Assembly (NCBI GenBank): GCA_030425715.1
Contig: JAUIAA010000138.1
Coordinates: 1 to 6,018, forward strand
Reading direction: 5' to 3'
DNA from: Bacteroidia bacterium
GTDB lineage: Bacteria; Bacteroidota; Bacteroidia; Flavobacteriales; Flavobacteriaceae
DNA: 6,018 nt
The notes beneath the pieces are model-generated. The model saw only the letters and a list, made by a program, of their open reading frames with translations. It searched no databases and was not told the origin of the DNA. How positions within the stretch are numbered: the stretch's first letter is position 1; each line of letters begins with the position of its first letter. A program made the position numbers and the translations under genes. This document shows, one piece after another, positions 1 to 5,141 of this stretch.

Positions 1-224
1 ACCCCTCTATAGTGGCCGTAAATATCTCCGAGTCTTTTTTTACTAATTCTTACTTGGGCATCATTATCTGTAAACCAATCTATTTCTCGGTGCAAAATAA
101 TTCCCTTTTGCATTTCTTTAGGATAGATTTCATATTTATTTCCTTTCACACTATCTGCAATAAATCCTCCAATTCTAATTAAATCGTTGGATCCAGACAA
201 GTATATGTGTGCTAAAAAATTCAT
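1..224 (-). CDS. acpH: Acyl carrier protein phosphodiesterase (AcpH family), N-terminal part, cut by window edge
   Basis: Read on the minus strand from the ATG at 224-222, the frame gives 74 complete codons before running off the window. The product starts MNFLAHIYLSG and continues with GGFIADSVKGN (residues 19-29), YP (34-35) and GIILHREIDWFTD (41-53). These match the N-terminal signature of the AcpH/DUF479 family (E. coli AcpH: MNFLAH, ADFVRGN, GIHMHRRIDVLTD). Family members are HD-related, metal-dependent cytoplasmic enzymes that remove 4'-phosphopantetheine from holo-ACP to give apo-ACP; His45 and Asp49 lie in the conserved HR-x-ID stretch. The C-terminal half is outside the window. The frame stays open upstream to another ATG at 338, but the 38 extra residues are hydrophobic, are not part of the family and would overlap the proposed rocD promoter, so I chose 224. 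Family assignment is fairly secure; substrate is inferred from the family. Confidence 0.82.
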   Translation of the reverse strand, partial: MNFLAHIYLSGSNDLIRIGGFIADSVKGNKYEIYPKEMQKGIILHREIDWFTDNDAQVRISKKRLGDIYGHYRG

Positions 225-296
225 AAAGGCAAATTGATTTACGGCTGCAAAAGGTATGAAAAATAAATGACCAAGACTTATAATGAATTTTGTTAA

Positions 297-331
297 ATTG
301 ATAAAAAAGACAATAATATTTAATAATTTTG
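297..331 (+). promoter_or_regulatory. Probable Bacteroidota-type promoter for rocD
   Basis: TAATTTTG at 324-331 is an exact match to the Bacteroidota -7 consensus TAnnTTTG. An ATTG at 297-300 lies 23 bp upstream and could be the -33 element, at the long end of the usual spacing. Transcription would begin near 337-340, leaving a leader of about 60 nt before the rocD ATG at 400. The site lies in the divergent acpH-rocD gap, provided acpH starts at 224. In this AT-rich sequence a chance match is possible. Confidence 0.35.
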
Positions 332-399
332 TAACCATGCTGGATGATTTCTCTCCGAAAGAAGGAATTTTAAATTTTTAAAATTAAATTCATTTTTTT

Positions 400-1638
400 A
401 TGATTGCTACAGAAAACAATGCGACCAACAAAGCCATTGCTTTAGAAAACAAATATGGTGCCCACAATTACCACCCGTTACCAGTAGTTTTACAGAAAGG
501 AGAAGGTGTTTATGTTTGGGATGTCGAAGGGAAAAAGTATTTTGATTTCTTATCGGCTTATTCCGCTGTAAATCAAGGGCATTGTCATCCAAAAATTATC
601 AAAGCTTTGCAAGAGCAAGCGTCAAAACTTACCTTAACATCTAGAGCTTTTTTTAACGATAAGTTGGGTAATTACGAAGAGTATATGTCGAACTATTTTG
701 GTTTTGACAAAATTTTACCCATGAATACTGGTGCAGAAGCAGTAGAAACTGCTATTAAGTTATGCAGAAAATATGCCTATGAAAAAAATGGTATTGCAGA
801 AGATAAGGCAAAAATTGTCGTTTGTGAAAATAATTTTCATGGAAGAACTACCACAATTATATCTTTTTCGAATGATGAAGAGGCTCGTAGAAATTTTGGA
901 CCTTATACTCCAGGATTTGAAAAAATACCTTATAATGATTTAGAAGCCCTAGAGCTAACTTTAAAAAATACTGAAAATATTGCAGGTTTCTTAGTAGAAC
1001 CCATTCAAGGGGAAGCTGGGGTATATGTACCTTCTGAAGGTTACTTACAAAAAGCAAAAGCACTTTGTGAAAAATACAATGTATTGTTTATAGCAGACGA
1101 AGTGCAAACAGGAATTGCAAGAACCGGAAAACTTTTGGCGGTACATCACGAAAATGTAATACCTGATATTTTAATTTTAGGAAAAGCTTTATCTGGTGGA
1201 GTATATCCAGTATCTGCGGTATTAGCAGATAATAATATTATGGAGGTAATCAAACCTGGTCAACATGGCTCAACTTTTGGTGGAAATCCTTTAGCGGCAG
1301 CAGTTGCAATGGCAGCTCTAGAGGTAATTACCGATGAAAATCTTGCTGAGAATGCCGAGAATTTAGGAAATATATTTAGAAGGGAATTACAAGAATTTGC
1401 AAAATCTAACCCGATAATAAAAATTGTTAGAGGTAAAGGTTTACTAAATGCAATTGTAATTGACGATACCGAAGATAGCTCAACAGCCTGGGACATTTGC
1501 ATAAAATTAAGAGATAATGGATTATTGGCAAAACCCACACATGGTAATATTATTAGGTTTGCCCCGCCTTTGGTGATGAACGAAAATCAACTTTATGAGT
1601 GTTTGGATATTATAAAGAAGACTATTCAAGAATTTTAA
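400..1638 (+). CDS. rocD: Ornithine aminotransferase (ornithine-oxo-acid transaminase)
   Basis: The 412-residue product is a cytoplasmic class III, PLP-dependent aminotransferase. It moves the delta-amino group of L-ornithine to 2-oxoglutarate, giving glutamate 5-semialdehyde (which cyclises to pyrroline-5-carboxylate) and glutamate, linking arginine breakdown to proline and glutamate. It closely resembles human OAT without the mitochondrial presequence. Visible residues, with human equivalents: Tyr24 (Y55) in NYHPLP, Tyr54 (Y85) in SAYSAVNQGH, GAE at 111-113, Phe146 and Arg149 (F177, R180) in NFHGRT, Glu205 (E235) in QGEAG, Asp233 (D263) in ADEVQTG, the Schiff-base Lys262 (K292) in LGKALSGG, HGSTFGGNP at 289-297, and Arg386 (R413) in IIRFAPP. 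The OAT-specific pair Tyr24 and Glu205 argues against acetylornithine or GABA aminotransferase. It appears monocistronic, with its own leader and a hairpin terminator right after the stop. No regulatory link to the cco genes is visible. Confidence 0.96.
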   Translation: MIATENNATNKAIALENKYGAHNYHPLPVVLQKGEGVYVWDVEGKKYFDFLSAYSAVNQGHCHPKIIKALQEQASKLTLTSRAFFNDKLGNYEEYMSNYFGFDKILPMNTGAEAVETAIKLCRKYAYEKNGIAEDKAKIVVCENNFHGRTTTIISFSNDEEARRNFGPYTPGFEKIPYNDLEALELTLKNTENIAGFLVEPIQGEAGVYVPSEGYLQKAKALCEKYNVLFIADEVQTGIARTGKLLAVHHENVIPDILILGKALSGGVYPVSAVLADNNIMEVIKPGQHGSTFGGNPLAAAVAMAALEVITDENLAENAENLGNIFRRELQEFAKSNPIIKIVRGKGLLNAIVIDDTEDSSTAWDICIKLRDNGLLAKPTHGNIIRFAPPLVMNENQLYECLDIIKKTIQEF

Positions 1639-1641
1639 CCC

Positions 1642-1674
1642 AAAAAAAAAGCGAGATTTTCATCTCGCTTTTTT
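1642..1674. terminator. Bidirectional Rho-independent terminator between rocD and the regulator gene
   Basis: A 7-bp stem GCGAGAT (1651-1657) pairs with ATCTCGC (1662-1668) around the 4-nt loop TTTC. Nine A (1642-1650) precede it and six T (1669-1674) follow, so it has a U-tract on either strand. It starts three bases after the rocD stop and serves the two convergent genes. On the minus strand, the stop codon of the regulator (1675-1673) already lies in the flanking T run. Confidence 0.9.
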
Positions 1675-2362
1675 AATATCCATCAGTAAGGCGTTGTAAT
1701 TTCACCTTATTCAACAACTTTATTTTTTTACCTTTTAACTCTATAAATTCAAGCTTTTTAAATTCTGATAAAAGTCTAATCGTAGATTCTGTTGCGGTAC
1801 CAATGGCATTGGCAATTTCTTCTCTTGTTAAGGTAACCGAAATAAAACCATCAGCATCTACTCCAAAAATTTTTTCAAAAAACAATAGAGATTCTGCTAG
1901 TCTTTCTTTTACATTTTTTTGTGCCATATTGGCCAATGAAGCATTGGCTTCATCTAAATCTTCACAAATAGATTTTGTTATTTCATAGGAGAATTGCGCA
2001 TTTTTTTTAAATAACTCTAATATCTCATCTTTAGGTATAAAACACACATCCATATCTTCTAAAGCAGTAACTGTAAGATGTGCTACAGAATTACTAATTA
2101 CCGATCTATGCCCAACTATTTCTCCTTTTTTTAAAAACCTAACAATTTGCTCTTTGCCATTTGGTGCCAATTTAGAAAGTTTACATTTACCATTACGTAA
2201 ACAGTAAACCCCTTTTAGGTCACTCCCTTCACTAAAAATAGTATTGCCCTTATCAAAATGTAAAGTCTTTTTCTTTCTATTGATTTGCTTTAACTCTTCA
2301 GCATTAACCGCTTGCAGCGAGTTTAAATCACGAATTACACATTGTTCACAATTAAAGGACAT
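1673..2362 (-). CDS. fnr: Crp/Fnr-family transcriptional regulator, FNR-like, next to the cbb3 oxidase genes
   Basis: The 229-residue product has the FNR layout: a short cysteine-bearing N-terminus, a cyclic-nucleotide-type beta-roll (about 25-115), a long dimerisation helix (about 123-160) and a winged helix-turn-helix (about 176-205, LTREEIANAIGTATESTIRLL). Aligned by eye with E. coli FNR, Cys5 and Cys8 (NCEQC) match C20 and C23, and Cys107 in ALEDMDVCFIP matches C122 in ALETSMVCEIP. The position of C29 is Asn14. Other cysteines are at 54, 60 and 133. In the recognition helix Glu192 and Arg196 match FNR E209 and R213, while S212 is Ile195. The ATG at 2362 was chosen because it gives the short N-terminus of the family; an upstream in-frame GTG at 2383 falls inside the likely promoter. 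The gene is divergent from ccoI across an FNR-type palindrome, suggesting it controls the cco genes and itself in response to oxygen. Family membership is secure; cluster binding is inferred. Confidence 0.9.
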   Translation of the reverse strand: MSFNCEQCVIRDLNSLQAVNAEELKQINRKKKTLHFDKGNTIFSEGSDLKGVYCLRNGKCKLSKLAPNGKEQIVRFLKKGEIVGHRSVISNSVAHLTVTALEDMDVCFIPKDEILELFKKNAQFSYEITKSICEDLDEANASLANMAQKNVKERLAESLLFFEKIFGVDADGFISVTLTREEIANAIGTATESTIRLLSEFKKLEFIELKGKKIKLLNKVKLQRLTDGY

Positions 2363-2382
2363 ATTATAGTATTTAACTACCA

Positions 2383-2390
2383 CAAAACTA
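2383..2390 (-). promoter_or_regulatory. Probable -7 element of the regulator gene promoter
   Basis: On the minus strand these bases read TAGTTTTG, an exact match to TAnnTTTG. Transcription would start near 2378, about 15 nt before the ATG at 2362, which supports that start over the GTG at 2383. No TTTG -33 element is visible; the FNR-type palindrome at 2399-2412 occupies the spacer and -33 side. Confidence 0.45.
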
Positions 2391-2398
2391 TATAAAAT

Positions 2399-2412
2399 AT
2401 GATATTTATCAT
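2399..2412. promoter_or_regulatory. FNR-type operator in the regulator/ccoI divergent gap (box 1)
   Basis: ATGATATTTATCAT contains perfect 5-bp inverted arms (ATGAT and ATCAT) around 4 bp, so the core is TGAT-N4-ATCA. The established FNR consensus is TTGAT-N4-ATCAA; only the outermost base pair differs. It differs at one position from the box before ccoS (ATGATAATTATCAT). Its centre at 2405.5 is about 41 bp upstream of the inferred ccoI start site (class II activator position) and about 27 bp upstream of the inferred start of the regulator gene. The ligand protein is presumably the adjacent FNR-like regulator. Confidence 0.7.
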
Positions 2413-2435
2413 TTTTTTATATAACTTTTTTATGT

Positions 2436-2443
2436 GAACTTTG
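2436..2443 (+). promoter_or_regulatory. Probable -7 element of the ccoI promoter
   Basis: GAACTTTG matches TAnnTTTG except at the first base. Transcription would start near 2447, leaving a leader of about 15 nt before the ATG at 2463. No TTTG is seen at the -33 distance, as expected for a promoter that needs an activator bound at box 1. Identification rests mainly on matching spacing with the ccoS promoter. Confidence 0.4.
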
Positions 2444-2462
2444 CTCTAAGCAACAAAATTAT

Positions 2463-4838
2463 ATGTTTAAGAATACTTGCTACCACTGTGGCTCTGATTG
2501 TGAGAAAGATACTTTAAAATTTGACGATAAACTATTTTGTTGTAATGGTTGTAAAACAGTTTTTGAGATATTAAACCAGCACGAATTAACTTGTTATTAT
2601 GATTTAGAAGCTAGTCCGGGAGCAATTCCTAAAGAAATAAACGGCAAATTTGACTATTTAGAAAATATTGATATTGCCAAAAAAATCACCTCCTTTAACG
2701 ACTGCAATACCACAGTTGTTAATTTTTACATACCACACATTCACTGTAGTTCTTGCATTTGGATTTTAGAAAACTTAAACAAATTAAATACTGGTATTAA
2801 ATTGGCTTTGGTAAATTTTCCCAAAAAAGAAGTGAGAATTACTTTTAAAAATGAAGAAGTTAATTTAAAAGAAGTTGCAGAATTAATTACATCTATTGGA
2901 TATGAACCCTATGTTAGCTTAGAAGATGAAGAAATTGCCAAATCTAAAATTGACAGAAAATTAATTTATCAAGTTGCCGTTGCTGGTTTTGCTTTTGGAA
3001 ATGTAATGCTACTCTCTTTTCCAGAATACTTTGATGTAGATGAGTTTTGGCTAAATAGATTCAAACCTTTTTTTAGAGGTTTAATGTTATTGTTGTCCTT
3101 ACCCGTTCTAATTTACTCTGCCAAAGATTATTTTATTTCGGCATACAAAGGCTTACGTAACAAAATATTAAACATCGATGTCCCCATCGCATTAGGTATT
3201 TTAGTTTTGTTTTTAAGAAGTGCTTATGAGGTTTTAACAAGTACTGGACAAGGTTATTTTGATAGCTTAACAGGATTGGTGTTCTTTTTGCTTTTAGGAA
3301 AAATATTTCAGCAAAAAACCTATGGATTTTTATCGTTTGAAAGAGATTACAAATCCTATTTTCCAATTGCCATTACCAAAATCAATAAAGATAAAAGTCA
3401 GGAAAACATTGCGGTTCACGATATAAAAAAAGGAGACAGATTACTAATTAGGAATGAAGAAATTATACCTGTAGATGGTATTTTACTAAATGGTGATGCC
3501 TTATTAGATTATAGCTTTGTTACTGGAGAATCAATGCCTGTACATAAAAATTCTGGCGATAAATTATTTGCAGGCGGAAAGCAAACCAATGGTGCTATTG
3601 AAATGGAAGTTTTACACGCAGTATCGCAAAGTTATTTAACACAGTTGTGGAGCAATGATGTTTTTCAAAAAAATACTGAAAAAGATATCAAATCACTTAC
3701 CGATTCTATCAGTCAACATTTTACCATCATTATTTTAACCATTGCACTTATCTCAGGGATTTACTGGTATTTTGTTGATAAAACTGTAGCTTTTCAAGTG
3801 GTTTCTGCTATTTTAATCATCGCGTGTCCGTGTGCACTTGCCTTATCTGCACCCTTTGCCTTAGGAAATATGATTCGAATTTTTGGAAAAGAAAAATTTT
3901 ATCTAAAAAATACCACTGTAATAGAAGCTATGGCAAAAATCAAAGCTTTGGTATTTGACAAAACTGGAACTATTACTGCCAATAATGACAATCATATTGA
4001 TTATAAAGGAGTAGAACTGAGTAAATTAGAATTACAACAAATCAAGTCCGTTTTACGAGCTTCTAATCATCCATTAAGTAGAATGCTTTTTGATAGTTTA
4101 AAGGCAGATGCTAGTTTTAAAGCCACAAATTTTGAAGAAATATTAGGAAAAGGTTTAGTAGGAATGGTTGATGATATGCAAATTCAATTAGGATCCCCAA
4201 ATTTCGTAAACGAAGTAGAAACGGAGCAAAACCAGACTGCTATATTTGTTAAAGTAAATGGTAATTTAAAAGGTAAATTTATCTTTAACAATAAATACAG
4301 AAAAGGACTTCAAAATACTTTTAAGGAGCTTTCAAAAACAATGCATATCAATATATTATCTGGTGATAATGAAGGTGAAAAATTAAAATTAAAAAGCATG
4401 CTGCCTATAGGTTCTAATATTTTGTTCAACCAAAAACCTGAAAATAAACTAGAATACATCAAATCACTACAAAAAAACAACCAAAAAGTCATGATGTTTG
4501 GCGATGGGCTCAATGATGCTGGGGCATTGGCACAAAGTAATGTTGGTGTTGCCATATCTGAAAACATAAATGTATTCTCCCCCGCTTGTGATGCAATTTT
4601 AGCTGCAGAAAAATTTGAAAAATTACCTGCATTTTTAAAACTATCACATAAAACAATTGGCATTATAAAAATAAGTTTCCTCATTTCTTTTTTATACAAT
4701 ATCATTGGCTTAGGCTTTGCCGTTACAGGAAATCTATCGCCAATTATTGCTGCGATTCTCATGCCAATAAGTTCTATTTCGGTAGTTTTATTTGTTACCA
4801 TAAGCACAAACATATTGGCAAAAAAAATGTTATATTAG
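2463..4838 (+). CDS. ccoI: cbb3 oxidase-associated copper-exporting P1B-type ATPase CcoI (FixI)
   Basis: The 791-residue inner-membrane ATPase exports Cu(I) across the cytoplasmic membrane for insertion into the CuB site of cbb3 oxidase. Domains in order: a cysteine-rich N-terminal metal-binding domain (Cys6, 9, 13, 26, 27, 30) typical of the FixI/CcoI branch; a heavy-metal-associated domain (about 85-150) with Cys95-SS-Cys98 and GYEPY at 146-150; four membrane helices (about 166-186, 204-220, 238-252, 266-283); the actuator domain with TGES at 354-357; two helices carrying the CPC copper site (455-457); the catalytic domain with phosphorylated Asp499 in DKTGT, His536-Pro537 in SNHPLSR and GDGLND at 680-685; and two final helices with Tyr745-Asn746 and MPISS at 767-771, both typical of Cu(I) pumps. 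Every catalytic motif is intact and length is normal. It has its own promoter with an FNR-type box and is followed by ccoS after 100 bp. A general CopA detoxification pump is less likely, given the N-terminal domain and location. Confidence 0.95.
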   Translation: MFKNTCYHCGSDCEKDTLKFDDKLFCCNGCKTVFEILNQHELTCYYDLEASPGAIPKEINGKFDYLENIDIAKKITSFNDCNTTVVNFYIPHIHCSSCIWILENLNKLNTGIKLALVNFPKKEVRITFKNEEVNLKEVAELITSIGYEPYVSLEDEEIAKSKIDRKLIYQVAVAGFAFGNVMLLSFPEYFDVDEFWLNRFKPFFRGLMLLLSLPVLIYSAKDYFISAYKGLRNKILNIDVPIALGILVLFLRSAYEVLTSTGQGYFDSLTGLVFFLLLGKIFQQKTYGFLSFERDYKSYFPIAITKINKDKSQENIAVHDIKKGDRLLIRNEEIIPVDGILLNGDALLDYSFVTGESMPVHKNSGDKLFAGGKQTNGAIEMEVLHAVSQSYLTQLWSNDVFQKNTEKDIKSLTDSISQHFTIIILTIALISGIYWYFVDKTVAFQVVSAILIIACPCALALSAPFALGNMIRIFGKEKFYLKNTTVIEAMAKIKALVFDKTGTITANNDNHIDYKGVELSKLELQQIKSVLRASNHPLSRMLFDSLKADASFKATNFEEILGKGLVGMVDDMQIQLGSPNFVNEVETEQNQTAIFVKVNGNLKGKFIFNNKYRKGLQNTFKELSKTMHINILSGDNEGEKLKLKSMLPIGSNILFNQKPENKLEYIKSLQKNNQKVMMFGDGLNDAGALAQSNVGVAISENINVFSPACDAILAAEKFEKLPAFLKLSHKTIGIIKISFLISFLYNIIGLGFAVTGNLSPIIAAILMPISSISVVLFVTISTNILAKKMLY

Positions 4839-4870
4839 CAATTGTTAAGATTTTTTGAAGAACTTTTTCA

Positions 4871-4892
4871 AAACATGATAATTATCATGTTT
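4871..4892. promoter_or_regulatory. FNR-type operator upstream of ccoS-ccoN (box 2)
   Basis: A perfect 22-bp palindrome with the core TGAT-AATT-ATCA at 4876-4887. The central 14 bp (ATGATAATTATCAT) differs from box 1 at one base. The centre at 4881.5 is about 41 bp upstream of the inferred start site near 4923, again the class II activator position. It lies 33 bp after the ccoI stop. A terminator role is less likely: the arms are AT-rich, there is no loop sequence, and the match to box 1 is close. Confidence 0.75.
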
Positions 4893-4918
4893 GTAAAAGT
4901 TAAAATTTTCTTAATTTG
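4890..4918 (+). promoter_or_regulatory. Probable promoter for ccoS-ccoN
   Basis: TTTG at 4890-4893 and TTAATTTG at 4911-4918, separated by 17 bp, resemble the Bacteroidota -33 and -7 elements (one mismatch to TAnnTTTG). The -33 element overlaps the right arm of box 2. Transcription would begin near 4923, about 16 nt before the ccoS ATG. The distance from operator centre to the end of the -7 element is 36.5 bp, against 37.5 bp at ccoI. Confidence 0.45.
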
Positions 4919-4938
4919 TTCTCACTAAAAATTCAGTA

Positions 4939-5112
4939 ATGGATATCATTTTTATGCTAATCATTGCAAGTTTAATTATTGCAATTATCTTTTTTATACT
5001 TTTCGTTAAATCAGTTAAATCTGGCCAGTACGACGATGTTTATACACCATCTGTACGGATGCTATTTGACGATGAATTAGTTAAAGAACAAACTACTAAA
5101 AAATCTAACTAA
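4939..5112 (+). CDS. ccoS: cbb3-type cytochrome oxidase maturation protein CcoS
   Basis: This 57-residue protein starts MDIIFMLIIA. One N-terminal membrane helix (about residues 3-23) is followed by a short charged tail containing SGQYDDVYTPSVRMLFDDE (28-46). The GQ-(Y/F)-DD ... R-x-LFDDE pattern is the hallmark of CcoS, a membrane protein needed for cofactor insertion into the catalytic subunit; in Rhodobacter the oxidase assembles without haem b and CuB when CcoS is absent. It sits between ccoI and ccoN, 29 bp before ccoN and downstream of an FNR-type box, so it is probably cotranscribed with ccoN. Its length is normal for the family. The start at 4939 is the first ATG after the proposed promoter; a second in-frame Met at residue 6 would truncate the helix. 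Confidence 0.93.
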   Translation: MDIIFMLIIASLIIAIIFFILFVKSVKSGQYDDVYTPSVRMLFDDELVKEQTTKKSN

Positions 5113-5135
5113 ATTAATTAATCACTAACTAAATT
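5105..5135 (+). repeat. Short direct repeat in the ccoS-ccoN junction
   Basis: CTAACTAAATT occurs exactly at 5105-5115 and 5125-5135, 20 bp apart. The first copy covers the ccoS stop codon and the second lies just upstream of the ccoN ATG. It may be slippage or a chance product of AT-rich spacer; no function can be assigned. Confidence 0.6.
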
Positions 5136-5141
5136 TATCTA

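Noticed and set aside
1260..1538. 92-codon open frame antisense to rocD
   Set aside because: Entirely within the conserved rocD coding region; no independent start signal or recognisable family.
400..2362. Functional link between rocD or acpH and the cbb3 locus
   Set aside because: rocD is closed by a strong terminator and is convergent to the regulator; no FNR-type box was seen near rocD or acpH.
2363..2383. GTG start at 2383 for the regulator
   Set aside because: It would add seven residues not typical of the family, and the GTG overlaps an exact TAnnTTTG promoter element; the ATG at 2362 fits better.
4310..4813. 167-codon open frame antisense to the 3' part of ccoI
   Set aside because: It lies wholly inside ccoI, whose frame carries the intact GDGLND and terminal helix motifs; the antisense product has no recognisable domain and follows the composition of its complement.
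4853..4873. Hairpin TTTTGAA/TTCAAAA after ccoI as a terminator
   Set aside because: The 7-bp stem has only one G-C pair, a 7-nt loop and no proper U-tract; too weak to call.
4871..4892. Palindrome read as a ccoI terminator
   Set aside because: No loop, AT-rich arms and only a short T run; the near identity to box 1 and the spacing to the ccoS promoter make an operator the better explanation.
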